Assembly (NCBI RefSeq): GCF_014649915.1
Contig: NZ_BMTY01000023.1
Location: 62,001 to 126,000 of the forward strand
Origin: Streptomyces toxytricini
Lineage (GTDB): Bacteria; Actinomycetota; Actinomycetes; Streptomycetales; Streptomycetaceae
Length of the DNA: 64,000 bases
Direction of reading: 5' to 3'
Both the position numbers and the translations under genes were made by a program. A model generated the notes under the pieces. The model made no database searches and was not told the DNA's origin. It saw nothing but the letters and a program-made list of their open reading frames with translations. Below, piece after piece: positions 41,849 to 51,564 of this stretch (within the stretch, counting starts at the first letter, position 1; each line of letters begins with the position of its first letter).

Positions 41849-42979
41849 GTGAAGGGCACCGCGAAGGACACCGCGCAGCAGTCGGCCCGGGAGGCCGCGC
41901 CGGACGGGGCGCCCGCCGGCCGGGAGCCGGCGCCGCAGGAGCCATTAGGGGTCGCCGTCGTCGGCGCCGGATACTGGGGCCCCAACCTCGTCCGCAACTT
42001 CCAGGCGAGCCCCGCCTTCCGGCTCCGCTGGCTGTGCGACCTCGACGCCGACCGCGCCCGCAGGGTGCTCGGCGGCTACTCCACCGTCCAGGCCACCTCC
42101 GACTACGCGGCGGTCCTGGCCGACCCCGCCGTGGACGCCGTCGCCGTGGCCACCCCGGCCGGCACCCACCTCGACGTCGCCCTCGCCGCCCTCCGCGCCG
42201 GCAAACACGTCCTCGTGGAGAAACCCCTCGCCGCCACGTACGAGGACGGACTGCGCCTGGTCACCGAGGCCGAGGAGCGCGGCCTGACCCTCATGTGCGA
42301 CCACACCTACTGCTACACCCCGGCCGTGGCCCGCATCCGCGAACTGGTCCGCTCCGGCGAACTCGGCGACATCCAGTTCGTCGACTCCGTCCGGATCAAC
42401 CTCGGCCTCGTCCAGAAGGACGTGGACGTCCTGTGGGACCTCGCCCCGCACGACCTGTCCGTCCTCGACTTCATCCTCCCGGACAGCGTCCGCCCCGTCG
42501 CGGTCGCCGCCCACGGCGCCGACCCGATCGGCGCAGGCCAGTCCTGCGTCGCCTACCTCACCCTCCAGCTCGACACCGGCGCCATCGCCCACGTGCACGT
42601 CAACTGGCTGTCCCCGGTGAAGGTCCGCACCACCATGGTCGGCGGCTCCAAGCGCACCCTCGTCTGGGACGACCTCAACCCCTCCCAGCGCGTCGCCGTC
42701 TACGACCGCGGCGTCGACCTCACCGCACCGCAGGAACTCCGCGAGGAACAGCGCCGCGACGCGCTCGTCTCCTACCGCACCGGCGACATGGTGGCCCCCG
42801 CCCTCGGCGAGAAGGAGGCCCTGCGCACCATGGTCGAGGAGTTCGCCGCCGCCGTCCGCCACCGCCGCCCGGCCCTCACCGACGGCCGGGCCGGCCTCCA
42901 GGTCCTCGACATCCTCGAAGCGGCCTCCCGCAGCCTCGAATTCCGCGGCGCCGTCGTCGGCCTGCGCACCGGCCGCTGA
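41849..42979 (+). CDS. Gfo/Idh/MocA oxidoreductase, sugar 3-dehydrogenase-like, with TTA codon
   Basis: 376 residues from GTG 41849 (GGGAAGGGGAACCACC upstream). Rossmann motif GAGYWGPN (about 39-46), then the family signature LVEKPLA and PHDLSVLDF, typical of WlbA/WbpB-type enzymes that oxidise C3 of UDP-N-acetyl-glucosaminuronate. The product 3-keto sugar would be the substrate of the aminotransferase at 46016. Codon 33 (41945-41947) is TTA, so translation should need the bldA tRNA. It is the first gene of a tightly packed operon. Confidence 0.88.
   Translation: MKGTAKDTAQQSAREAAPDGAPAGREPAPQEPLGVAVVGAGYWGPNLVRNFQASPAFRLRWLCDLDADRARRVLGGYSTVQATSDYAAVLADPAVDAVAVATPAGTHLDVALAALRAGKHVLVEKPLAATYEDGLRLVTEAEERGLTLMCDHTYCYTPAVARIRELVRSGELGDIQFVDSVRINLGLVQKDVDVLWDLAPHDLSVLDFILPDSVRPVAVAAHGADPIGAGQSCVAYLTLQLDTGAIAHVHVNWLSPVKVRTTMVGGSKRTLVWDDLNPSQRVAVYDRGVDLTAPQELREEQRRDALVSYRTGDMVAPALGEKEALRTMVEEFAAAVRHRRPALTDGRAGLQVLDILEAASRSLEFRGAVVGLRTGR
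41945..41947 (+). promoter_or_regulatory. TTA codon in first gene of plus-strand glycan operon
   Basis: In-frame Leu codon TTA at codon 33, in QEPLGVAVVGAG. TTA codons are very rare in Streptomyces and make translation dependent on the developmentally regulated bldA tRNA. Confidence 0.9.
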
Positions 42980-43063
42980 CGGCCGCCGAGCGCCGCCGCA
43001 CCGCACACCGCAACCACCGCACAGGACACCACGGCACATGAGCGAACCGATGGGGGCAGGGCG

Positions 43064-44071
43064 TTGAGCAGCGTAAGAGACAAGAGGATCCTGGTCACCG
43101 GGGGAGCGGGCACCATCGGCTCCCACCTGGTCGACCTGCTGGTGGACAACGGGGCCCGCGAGGTCGTGGTCCTCGACAACTTCACCCGGGGCCGCACCGA
43201 GAACCTGGCCCGCGCCCTGCCGAGCGGCGTCGTCGACGTCCGGGAGGGCGACATCCGCGACACGGCCGCCGTGCGCAAGGCCACCGAGGGCGCCGACCTG
43301 GTCTTCCACCTCGCCGCCCTCCGGATCACCCAGTGCGCGCAGGAGCCGCGCCTGGCCAACGAGGTCCTGGTCGACGGCACCTTCAACGTCCTGGAGGCCG
43401 CCGCGGCCGCCGGCGTGTCCAAGGTCGTCGCCTCCTCCTCCGCCTCCGTCTACGGGCTCGCCGAGGAGTTCCCCACCACCGAGCGCCACCACCCGTACAA
43501 CAACGACACCTTCTACGGCGCGGCCAAGGCCTTCAACGAAGGGATGTTGCGCAGCTTCCACGCCATGTACGGCCTCGACTACGTCGCCCTGCGCTACTTC
43601 AACGTCTACGGCCCCCGCATGGACATCCACGGCCTGTACACCGAGGTGCTCATCCGGTGGATGGAGCGCATCGCCGCGGGGGAGCCCCCGCTGATCCTCG
43701 GGGACGGCACCCAGACCATGGACTTCGTCGACGTCCGCGACATCGCCCGCGCCAACCTGCTGGCCGCCGAATCGGACCTCACCGACGAGGTGTTCAACAT
43801 CGCGAGCGGCACGGAGACGAGCCTCCTGGAGCTCGCCGCCGGGCTGCTGGACGCCATGGGCGCCGAAGGCTCCGCCCCCGAGCACGGTCCGGCGCGCGCC
43901 GTGAACGGCGTCACCCGCCGCCTCGCCGACACCTCGCGCGCCGCGGAACGCCTCGGCTTCACCGCCGCGATCGACCTGCCCACCGGCCTGAGGGACCTCG
44001 TCGACTGGTGGCGCGCCGAACGCGCCGCCGCCGGCGTCGCCGCCCAGGACGTGCCGGAGGCCCGCCGGTGA
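43064..44071 (+). CDS. NAD-dependent sugar epimerase/dehydratase (extended SDR)
   Basis: 335 residues from TTG 43064. The NAD-binding motif is GGAGTIG (13-19) and the catalytic set is Ser124-127 with Y151xxxK155 (YGAAK). VVLDNFTRGRTENL is typical of UDP-glucose 4-epimerase and related 4-epimerase/dehydratase enzymes, so it likely modifies C4 of a nucleotide sugar. The next gene's GTG overlaps the stop (GTGA). A 9-codon ORF (43038-43067) ends on the TTG and might couple translation. The substrate within the pathway is unresolved. Confidence 0.88.
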   Translation: MSSVRDKRILVTGGAGTIGSHLVDLLVDNGAREVVVLDNFTRGRTENLARALPSGVVDVREGDIRDTAAVRKATEGADLVFHLAALRITQCAQEPRLANEVLVDGTFNVLEAAAAAGVSKVVASSSASVYGLAEEFPTTERHHPYNNDTFYGAAKAFNEGMLRSFHAMYGLDYVALRYFNVYGPRMDIHGLYTEVLIRWMERIAAGEPPLILGDGTQTMDFVDVRDIARANLLAAESDLTDEVFNIASGTETSLLELAAGLLDAMGAEGSAPEHGPARAVNGVTRRLADTSRAAERLGFTAAIDLPTGLRDLVDWWRAERAAAGVAAQDVPEARR

Positions 44072-45210
44072 CCGCCCCCGAGCGCATCCCCGTCATGGTC
44101 CCCTGGCTCGGCGAGGAGGAGGCCCGCGCCGCAGCCGACGCCGTCCGCTCCGGCTGGGTCGCCCAGGGCCCCCGCGCCGCCGCCTTCGAACGGGCCTTCG
44201 CCGAGCGGGTCGGCGCCGAGCACGGCATCGCCGTCAGCTCGTGCACCACCGCCCTGCACCTGGCGCTCATCGCGGTCGGCCTCGGCCCCGGCGACGAGGT
44301 CGTCGTCCCGTCCCTGTCCTTCATCGCCACCGCCAACGCCGTCCTCCACACCGGCGCCCGCCCCGTCTTCGCCGACGTCGAGGAAGCCACCGGCAACCTC
44401 ACCCCGCAGACCGTGGACGCCGTACGCACCCCGCGCACCAGGGCCGTCCTCGCCGTCCACCAGGGCGGCGTCCCCGCCGACGTCCACGCCCTGCGCGCCG
44501 CCTGCGCCGACCGGGGCCTCGCCCTCGTCGAGGACGCCGCCTGCGGCATCGGCGCCACCGTCGGCGGCAAGTCCGTCGGGCACGGCGCCCTGATCGCCGC
44601 CTGGTCCTTCCACCCCCGCAAGGTGATCACCACCGGCGAGGGCGGCATGGTCACCACCGACGACGCCGCCTGGGCCGGACGGCTGCGCAGGCTCCGCGAA
44701 CACGGCATGAGCGTCTCCGCCGCCCAGCGCCACGCGAGCGGCAGACCCATCGCCGAGCGCTACCTGGAAGTCGGCTACAACTACCGGATGACGGACATCC
44801 AGGCCGCGGTCGGCCTGGTCCAGCTCGGCCGGCTCGACGAGATCGTCTCCCGGCGCCGGGAGCTCGCCGCCCGGTACGAGCAGCTCCTCGCCCCGATCCC
44901 GGGCCTGCGCCCCGTCCGCGACCCCGCCCACGGCGAGGGCAACTTCCAGTCGTACTGGGTCCTGCTCGCCGAGGACTTCCCCGCCGGCCGCGACGCCGTC
45001 CTCGAAGCGCTCGCGGACGCCGGGATCTCGGCCCGGCGCGGCATCATGGCCGCCCACCTGGAGCCGGCGTACGCCGGGCACGCGACCGCCCCGCTGCCCG
45101 TGACCGAGCGGATCAGCCGGAACTCGCTGATCCTCCCGCTCTTCCACACCATGACGCACGCACAGCAGGACCGGGTGGCGGCCGTCCTGCACGAACAGGC
45201 GGGCGGATGA
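44068..45210 (+). CDS. DegT/DnrJ/EryC1 sugar aminotransferase (first)
   Basis: 380 residues, PLP-dependent. Lys185 in SFHPRKVITTGEGG is the Schiff-base lysine, and the EDAACGIGA motif is the usual PLP-phosphate region. Such enzymes aminate keto-sugars, mostly 4-keto sugars, during cell-surface sugar synthesis. It overlaps the epimerase stop by GTGA and the acyltransferase start by ATGA, so it is embedded in the operon. The operon has two different aminotransferases; this one differs from that at 46016 in its lysine motif (HPRKVITTGEGG versus YPGKNLGAYGD), and the substrates probably differ. Confidence 0.88.
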   Translation: MTAPERIPVMVPWLGEEEARAAADAVRSGWVAQGPRAAAFERAFAERVGAEHGIAVSSCTTALHLALIAVGLGPGDEVVVPSLSFIATANAVLHTGARPVFADVEEATGNLTPQTVDAVRTPRTRAVLAVHQGGVPADVHALRAACADRGLALVEDAACGIGATVGGKSVGHGALIAAWSFHPRKVITTGEGGMVTTDDAAWAGRLRRLREHGMSVSAAQRHASGRPIAERYLEVGYNYRMTDIQAAVGLVQLGRLDEIVSRRRELAARYEQLLAPIPGLRPVRDPAHGEGNFQSYWVLLAEDFPAGRDAVLEALADAGISARRGIMAAHLEPAYAGHATAPLPVTERISRNSLILPLFHTMTHAQQDRVAAVLHEQAGG

Positions 45211-46019
45211 CCGCCCCCGCGACCGGTGACCTGCTCGTCGTCGGCGCGGGCGGGTTCGCCCGCGAGACCGCCCAGGCAGTCCGCGCCGCGGCCGCCGCCG
45301 ACCTCGCGGCCGGCCGCGCCCCGCGGTGGCGGCTCGCCGGGCACCTCGACGACGACCCCGCCCTGCACGGCACCGACGTCGACGGCGCCCGCGTCCTCGG
45401 CGGCTGCGACCTCGTCCACGACCATCCCGACGCGCAGGTCGTCGTCTGCGCCGGCAGCCCCCGCGACCAGGCGGTCCGGGCCCGCCTCGTACGCCGCCTC
45501 GCGCTGCCCGACAGCCGGTACGCGACGGTCGTCCACCCGACGGCCGCCGTGTCGGCTTCCTCGGCGGCCGGCCCCGGCACGGTCCTGCTCGCGCACTGCG
45601 TGCTCACCGCGGCCGTACGGGTCGGCGCGCACGTCGCGGTGATGCCGCACACCGTCCTCACCCACGACGACACCGTCGCCGACTTCGCGACGCTCGCCTC
45701 CGGGGTCCGCCTCGGCGGCGGCGTCCGCATCGGGAGGGGCGCGTACGTCGGCGCGGGCGCCCTCGTCCGCGAGCACACCGCGGTCGGCGCCTGGTCGCTG
45801 ACCGGCATGGGCAGCACCGTCCTCACCGACGTGCCGCCCGGCGAGGTGTGGGCCGGCAGCCCGGCCCGCCGACTCCGCGACGCCGGCCCCCCGGCCCTCG
45901 CCGAGCTGCACCGGCGAGACCCGCGGACCGCACCCGGCGGGGCACCGCCACCGCCGCCGCCGCACGCACCGCACACCGGCCGCGGGCCGCAGACACCGAT
46001 GGGGAGCACACACGCATGA
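45207..46019 (+). CDS. NeuD-type sugar O/N-acyltransferase
   Basis: 270 residues. The N-terminal Rossmann-like PglD_N domain (GAGGFARETAQAV, then HLDDDPALHGTDVDGARVLGG) is followed by a left-handed beta-helix of hexapeptide repeats (about 105-215; PTAAVSASSAAGPGTVLLAH through GVRIGRGAYVGAG). It N-acetylates amino sugars formed by the neighbouring aminotransferases. The Pro-rich tail is unusual but harmless. It starts in an ATGA overlap and ends in one, so it is co-translated with both aminotransferase genes. Confidence 0.88.
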   Translation: MTAPATGDLLVVGAGGFARETAQAVRAAAAADLAAGRAPRWRLAGHLDDDPALHGTDVDGARVLGGCDLVHDHPDAQVVVCAGSPRDQAVRARLVRRLALPDSRYATVVHPTAAVSASSAAGPGTVLLAHCVLTAAVRVGAHVAVMPHTVLTHDDTVADFATLASGVRLGGGVRIGRGAYVGAGALVREHTAVGAWSLTGMGSTVLTDVPPGEVWAGSPARRLRDAGPPALAELHRRDPRTAPGGAPPPPPPHAPHTGRGPQTPMGSTHA

Positions 46020-47131
46020 ACCGGATACCGCTCGTCGACCTCAAGGCCGCCCACGCCGAGGTCGCGGAGGAGGTCCGCGCCGGGTTCGACCGCGTCCTGG
46101 CCGACACCGCCTTCATCGGCGGCGACGAGGTCCGCGCCTTCGAGCGCGAGTACGCGGCCTTCGCCGGCGTCGGGCACTGCGTCGGCACCGCCAACGGCAC
46201 CGACGCCCTGGAACTGGCCCTGCGGGCCGCCGGAGCGGGCGCCGGCGACGAGGTCGTCCTGCCCGCCAACACCTTCATCGCCACCGCCGGCGCCGTCGCC
46301 CGCATCGGCGCCAGGCCCGTCCTCGTCGACTGCCTGCCCGACACCCTGCTCATCGACCCGCAGGCCGCCCTGGACGCCGTCGGCGCCGCCACCCGCGCCG
46401 TCGTCCCCGTCCACCTGTACGGCCAGTGCGCGCCCGCCGCCGAGCTCGCCGCGCAGCTCCCGGCGCACGCCCGGATCGTCGAGGACGCCGCCCAGAGCCA
46501 GGGCGCCACCCGCGCCGGCCGCCCGCCCGGCCGGGGCACGATCGCCGCGACCAGCTTCTACCCCGGCAAGAACCTCGGCGCGTACGGCGACGCCGGCGCG
46601 GTCGTCACCGACGACGCGGACGCCGCCGACCTGGTGCGGGCCCTCGCCAACCACGGCGGCACCGCCAAGTACCGGCACGACGTGGCCGGGTTCAACAGCC
46701 GCCTGGACGGCCTCCAGGCCGTCGTCCTGCGCGCGAAACTCACCCGGCTCGCCGCCGGGAACGCGGCCCGCCGCACCGCCGCCGCACGCTACGACGCGCT
46801 CCTCGCCGACCTCGCGGAGTCCGGGCGGCTCACCCTGCCCGCCACCGCCGAGGGCAACGTCCACGTCTGGCACCTGTACGTCGTCCGCGTCGCCGGAGCG
46901 GACCGCGACGCCGTCGTCGGGAAGCTGAACGCGGAGGGCATCGGCGCCGGCGTGCACTACCCGGCACCCGTCCACCTGACTCCCGCCTTCCGGCACCTGG
47001 GCCACGGCCCGGGGGACTTCCCGCACGCCGAGCGCGCCGCGGAGCGGATGCTCTCCCTTCCGCTCTTCCCGCAGATCACCGCCGCGCAACAGCAGCGGGT
47101 CGTGGACGCGCTCACCGACGCCCTGCGCTGA
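46016..47131 (+). CDS. DegT/DnrJ/EryC1 sugar aminotransferase (second), WlbC/WbpE-like
   Basis: 371 residues. Lys185 in SFYPGKNLGAYGD is the PLP lysine; this motif is typical of the WbpE/WlbC/QdtB subfamily that aminates 3-keto sugars, matching the 3-dehydrogenase product of the first gene. ANGTDALELAL and ANTFIATA are usual for the family. It starts in the ATGA overlap with the acyltransferase gene. The large secreted protein gene follows 19 bases later. Confidence 0.9.
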   Translation: MNRIPLVDLKAAHAEVAEEVRAGFDRVLADTAFIGGDEVRAFEREYAAFAGVGHCVGTANGTDALELALRAAGAGAGDEVVLPANTFIATAGAVARIGARPVLVDCLPDTLLIDPQAALDAVGAATRAVVPVHLYGQCAPAAELAAQLPAHARIVEDAAQSQGATRAGRPPGRGTIAATSFYPGKNLGAYGDAGAVVTDDADAADLVRALANHGGTAKYRHDVAGFNSRLDGLQAVVLRAKLTRLAAGNAARRTAAARYDALLADLAESGRLTLPATAEGNVHVWHLYVVRVAGADRDAVVGKLNAEGIGAGVHYPAPVHLTPAFRHLGHGPGDFPHAERAAERMLSLPLFPQITAAQQQRVVDALTDALR

Positions 47132-47150
47132 CACCCCACAAGAGGTACAG

Positions 47151-50100
47151 ATGAAAGAACGGACAAGGCTGCTGCGGTACGGCCTCTTCACCGTGGTGGC
47201 CGCCCTGCTGGCCACGGTCCTGCCCCCGTCCGCCGCGGCGGGGGCGGCCGACCCCTGCGGCCCCACCGCGAACGCCGTCGTGTGCGAGAACTCCAAGCCG
47301 GGCACGCCGATGCCCGACTGGTTCGCGCCCAGCGCCTACGGCGACATCAAGGGCTTCACCTCCCGGATGAGCGTCCAGGCGGGCGACACCGTGCAGTTCA
47401 AGGTGCAGTCGCCGACCCCGTACCGGGTGTCGGTGTACCGGCTGGGCCACTACGGCGGCGCCGGCGCCCGCCTGATGTCGACCGCGGCACAGGCCGCCCA
47501 GACGCACCCGGCGAACGTGGCCCCGGGCGGCAGCCCGGCGGCCTGCACCACCAAGCCCGCCACCGGCCTCGTCGACTGCGGCAACTGGCCCGTCACCGCC
47601 ACCTGGACGGTCCCGGCCGACGCCGTGTCGGGCCTGTACCTCGCCAACTTCGACCAAGCCGACGGCAACGGCGTCATGCCCTACCCGTTCGTCGTCCGCA
47701 ACGACGCGAGCCGCTCCGACATCGTCGTCCAGACCAGCGACCAGACCTGGCAGGCCTACAACAACTACGGCGGCCAGGACCTCTACGACGGCGCCGGGCC
47801 CGCACCCGACGGGCGCGCCTACGAGGTCAGCTACAACCGGCCGATGGACATCGGCGGCGAGAACGGCATCTACGGCTCCGAGTACCAGATGATCGCCTGG
47901 CTGGAGCGCAACGGCTACGACGTCAGCTACGTCTCCGGAATCGACATGTCGACCCGCGGAGCGACCCTGCTGCGCAACCACAAGGTGTTCCTGTCCTCCG
48001 GCCACGACGAGTACTGGACGCAGGAGCAGTTCACCAACGCCCTGGAAGCCCGGAAGGCGGGCGTCCACCAGACGTACTTCAGCGGGAACGAGATCTTCTG
48101 GAAGACCCGCCTCGCCCCCAGCATCGACGGCACCGGCACGCCCGACCGGACCCTCGTCTGCTACAAGGAGACCAAGCTCTCCTTCCCGCAGCCGAACGGC
48201 ATCCCCGACCCCAGCGGCATCTGGACGGGCACCTTCATGGACCCGGCGAGCGCCGCGAACGGCCGGCCCTACCAGCCGCAGAACCAGCTGACCGGTTCCC
48301 TGTTCAGCGTCAACGGCTACCGCGCCGACGCGATCACCGTCCCCGGCAGGTTCGCCAAGATGCGGATCTGGCGGGGCACGAGCGTCGCGGAGCTGGCCCC
48401 TTCCCAGACCGCCACCTTCCCGGCCGGCACCCTCGGCTACGAATGGGACAGCGACGTGGAGGACGCGGCCCGCCCGCCCGGCCAGATCCAGCTCTCCTCC
48501 ACCACCGTCGACATCGACGACGGCAAGCTCCGCCTCGACTACGGCAACACCTACGGCAACGGCACCGCCACCCACAGCCTGGTTGCCTTCCGCGACCCGG
48601 CCTCCCGCGCCCTCGTCTTCGGGACCGGAACCGTCCAGTGGTCATGGGGGCTGACCAACATGCCCACGCACAACCCCGACGACACCGTCGTCACCGCCGA
48701 CAAGCGGATGCAGCAGGCCACCGTCAACGTCTTCGCCGACATGGGCGTCCAGCCCGGGTCCCTCCAGTCCGACCTCGTCCCGGCGACCGCCTCGGCGGAC
48801 ACGGCGGGACCGGCCGTCGCCGTCACCGCCCCGGCAGCCGGCGCGACCGTGCCCGCACTGCGGCCGGTCACCCTCACCGGCACCGCCACGGACAGCGGCG
48901 GCGGGGTCGTGGCCCGGGTCGAGGTCTCCACCGACGGCGGCACCACGTGGAAGGCCGCCGACGGCGTCGCCTCGTGGAGCCACCAGTGGACCCCGACCAC
49001 GCCCGGACCGGCCCAGATCAAGGTCCGCGCGGTGGACGACAGCGTCAACACCGGCCCCACCAGCACCGTCCAGCTCACCGTCGGGCCCCAGCAGTGCCCC
49101 TGCACCGTGTGGCCGGCGGCGGCCGTGCCGGGGACCGTCAACGCCGGGGACGGCAGCGCCGTCGAACTCGGCGTGAAGGTCCGCTCCTCCGTGCCCGGAT
49201 CCATCACCGGCGTCCGCTTCTACAAGTCACCCGCCAACACCGGCACCCACACCGGCAGCCTGTGGTCCGCCGGCGGGCAGCGGCTCGCCACCGGCACGTT
49301 CACCAACGAGACGGCCTCCGGCTGGCAGCAGCTGAACTTCTCCTCCCCGGTCCCGATCAAACCCGACACGACGTACATCGCCTCGTACTTCGCCCCCAAC
49401 GGCGGCTACTCCTTCGACAACACCTTCGCCGGGGCCGCGGCGGGACTCGCCCCCCTGACCGCCCTGCGCAGCGGCACCGACGGCGGCAACGGCGTCTACC
49501 GCTACAGCTCCTCGGGGGGCTTCCCGAACAAGGCCGCCGCCGGAAGCAACTACTGGGTGGACGCCGTCCTCGACACCTCGACCGCCAGCACGAACCCGCC
49601 CACCGTCACCGGCACCACCCCGCAGTCCGCGGCCACCGGCACCGCCATCACCACCGCGGTCACCGCCACCTTCAGCACCGCCGTCGACTCCGAGGGCCTG
49701 GAGTTCACCGTCAAGGACGCAGGCGGCACGACCGTGCCCGGCAGCAAGGTCCTCGGCGCGGCCAACAGCGCCACCTTCACCCCCACCGGCGAACTCGCCC
49801 TCAACACCACCTACACGGTGTCGGTCAAGGCCACCGACCTGTGGGGCAACACCATGCCGCAACCGGCCACCTGGACCTTCACCACCAGCCCCAGCCCGCC
49901 CCAGGTGAACTGCCCCTGCACCCTCTGGGGCAGCGGGACCACGCCCACCACCGCCAACGTCACCGGCGACACCAACCCGGTCGAACTGGGCACCCGCTTC
50001 CAGTCCGCCGTGAACGGCCACGTCACCGGCGTCACCTTCTACAAGGGCCCGAGGAACACCGGCACCCACACCGGCAGCCTCTGGTCCGCGACCGGCCAAC

Positions 50101-50447
50101 TCCTGGCCACCGGCACCTTCGGCAGCGAAACCCTCTCCGGCTGGCAGCAGATGACCTTCAGCACCCCCGTCCCGATCACCGCGGGCACGACGTACGTGGT
50201 CTCCTACCACGCACCGAACGGCAACTACGCCGTGGACGGCGGCTACTTCGCCGCCTCCCACCGCTCCTACCCGCTCCTCGCCCCCGCCGACGGCAGCGGC
50301 GGCGCCAACGGCCTCTACAAGTACGGGGCCTCCAGCGCCTTCCCGACGAACACCTTCGGGTCCGTGAACTACTGGGTCGGCCCCGTCTTCACCACCGCCC
50401 CCCCGGCGGCCGCGCAGTCCGGCCCGACGGAGGTGACCGGCCCGTGA
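47151..50447 (+). CDS. large secreted protein: DMFase-beta-like domain plus two DUF4082 repeats
   Basis: 1098 residues. Signal peptide (about 1-32), then an N,N-dimethylformamidase beta-subunit-like domain (about 35-545; SDQTWQAYNNYGGQDLYDGAG and LSSGHDEYWTQEQ are typical), an Ig-like domain (about 551-645), a DUF4082 domain (about 649-806), a Big_5-like domain (about 812-917) and a second DUF4082 (about 921-1083). The DUF4082 copies share CPCTxW, GVxFYK-N-TGTHTGSLW and GWQQ-FS-PVPI. It is in the middle of a glycan operon (the glycosyltransferase start overlaps its stop by GTGA), so it may bind or process the exported polymer. Confidence 0.88.
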   Translation: MKERTRLLRYGLFTVVAALLATVLPPSAAAGAADPCGPTANAVVCENSKPGTPMPDWFAPSAYGDIKGFTSRMSVQAGDTVQFKVQSPTPYRVSVYRLGHYGGAGARLMSTAAQAAQTHPANVAPGGSPAACTTKPATGLVDCGNWPVTATWTVPADAVSGLYLANFDQADGNGVMPYPFVVRNDASRSDIVVQTSDQTWQAYNNYGGQDLYDGAGPAPDGRAYEVSYNRPMDIGGENGIYGSEYQMIAWLERNGYDVSYVSGIDMSTRGATLLRNHKVFLSSGHDEYWTQEQFTNALEARKAGVHQTYFSGNEIFWKTRLAPSIDGTGTPDRTLVCYKETKLSFPQPNGIPDPSGIWTGTFMDPASAANGRPYQPQNQLTGSLFSVNGYRADAITVPGRFAKMRIWRGTSVAELAPSQTATFPAGTLGYEWDSDVEDAARPPGQIQLSSTTVDIDDGKLRLDYGNTYGNGTATHSLVAFRDPASRALVFGTGTVQWSWGLTNMPTHNPDDTVVTADKRMQQATVNVFADMGVQPGSLQSDLVPATASADTAGPAVAVTAPAAGATVPALRPVTLTGTATDSGGGVVARVEVSTDGGTTWKAADGVASWSHQWTPTTPGPAQIKVRAVDDSVNTGPTSTVQLTVGPQQCPCTVWPAAAVPGTVNAGDGSAVELGVKVRSSVPGSITGVRFYKSPANTGTHTGSLWSAGGQRLATGTFTNETASGWQQLNFSSPVPIKPDTTYIASYFAPNGGYSFDNTFAGAAAGLAPLTALRSGTDGGNGVYRYSSSGGFPNKAAAGSNYWVDAVLDTSTASTNPPTVTGTTPQSAATGTAITTAVTATFSTAVDSEGLEFTVKDAGGTTVPGSKVLGAANSATFTPTGELALNTTYTVSVKATDLWGNTMPQPATWTFTTSPSPPQVNCPCTLWGSGTTPTTANVTGDTNPVELGTRFQSAVNGHVTGVTFYKGPRNTGTHTGSLWSATGQLLATGTFGSETLSGWQQMTFSTPVPITAGTTYVVSYHAPNGNYAVDGGYFAASHRSYPLLAPADGSGGANGLYKYGASSAFPTNTFGSVNYWVGPVFTTAPPAAAQSGPTEVTGP

Positions 50448-51490
50448 GCACCGTCAGCGTCGTGATCCCCTGCCACAAGTACGGACACTTCCTCGCCGAC
50501 TGCGTCAGGAGCGCCCTCGACGAACAGCCCGGCGTCGACGTCCGCGTCCTGATCATCGACGACGCCTCGCCCGACGACTCCGCGGACGTCGCCCGCGCCC
50601 TGGCGGCCTCCGACCCGCGCATCGAGGTCCACGTCCACGAACGGAACAAGGGCCACATCGCCACCTACAACGAAGGCCTCCTGGAATGGGCCGACGGCGA
50701 CTACGTCGCCCTCCTGTCCGCCGACGACCGGCTCGTCCCCGGCGCCCTGGCCCGCGCCGCCGCCCTCCTCGACGCCCACCCGGAAGCCGGGTTCGCCTAC
50801 GGGCGGCCACTGCGCTTCCGCCACGGCGGCCCGCTCCCGCACGCCCGGACCCGCAGCACCGGCACCGCCGTCTACCCCGGCCACTGGTGGCTGGAGCGGC
50901 GCTTCCGCGAGGGCACCGGCTGCATCACCTCCCCCGAGGTCGTCGTCCGCACCGCCCTCCAGCGCAAGGTCGGCGGCTACGACCCGCAGCTCCCGCACGC
51001 CGGCGACATCGAGATGTGGATGCGGCTCGCCGCCCACGCCGACGTCGGCTACGTCCGCGGCGCCGACCAGGCCTTCTACCGGGTCCACGGCACCAACATG
51101 TCCATCACCGACTTCGGCGGGCAGCTCGACGACCTCCGCCAGCGCCTGGTGGCCTTCGACTCCGTGCTCGCCAAGTGCGGGGACCTGCTCCCCGACAGGG
51201 ACCGGCTGGCCGAGGCCGCACGCACCCGCCTCGCCCGGTACGCGCTGCGCCGCGCCTACCGGGCGTACGACCGGGGGCGCACCGCGGTCGTCCCGGTGGG
51301 CGAGTTGGAGGAGTTCGCGGCCGAGTGCCTGCCCGGCTACCGTGCGCTCCCCGAATACCGGGCCCTCCAGCGGCGGCGGCGCATCGGGGCGCGTGCCATG
51401 CCGTACCTCCAGCCGCTGGTGCTCTCGGCCGTCGCCGACCGGGGACGGGAGTGGCTGTGGTGGCAGTCGTGGAAGCGGCGGGGCATCTGA
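50444..51490 (+). CDS. family 2 glycosyltransferase
   Basis: 348 residues, GT-A fold. STVSVVIPCHKYGHFLADCV opens it, IIDDASPDDSADVA carries the first Asp pair, and ALLSADDRLVPGAL has the metal-binding acidic residues. HAGDIEMWMRLA is the typical acceptor-side ED/DxExW motif. The C-terminal 100 residues are Arg-rich. It starts in a GTGA overlap with the DUF4082 gene, and is the last gene of the plus-strand operon before a terminator hairpin. Acceptor and donor unknown. Confidence 0.87.
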   Translation: MSTVSVVIPCHKYGHFLADCVRSALDEQPGVDVRVLIIDDASPDDSADVARALAASDPRIEVHVHERNKGHIATYNEGLLEWADGDYVALLSADDRLVPGALARAAALLDAHPEAGFAYGRPLRFRHGGPLPHARTRSTGTAVYPGHWWLERRFREGTGCITSPEVVVRTALQRKVGGYDPQLPHAGDIEMWMRLAAHADVGYVRGADQAFYRVHGTNMSITDFGGQLDDLRQRLVAFDSVLAKCGDLLPDRDRLAEAARTRLARYALRRAYRAYDRGRTAVVPVGELEEFAAECLPGYRALPEYRALQRRRRIGARAMPYLQPLVLSAVADRGREWLWWQSWKRRGI

Positions 51491-51544
51491 TGCCCCACCG
51501 GCACCACCAGCCCCACCGGGATCACCGCCCTGCGCGGAGGTCCC

Positions 51545-51561
51545 GGCCCCCGTCGGGGGCC
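51545..51561. terminator. hairpin at end of plus-strand glycan operon
   Basis: GGCCCCC (51545-51551) pairs with GGGGGCC (51555-51561), between convergent stops at 51490 and 51565. Confidence 0.6.
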
Positions 51562-51564
51562 CGC

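Noticed and set aside
43038..43067. 9-codon ORF ending on the TTG start of the epimerase gene
   Set aside because: It could couple translation, but it has no ribosome site of its own, so it is not listed as a gene.
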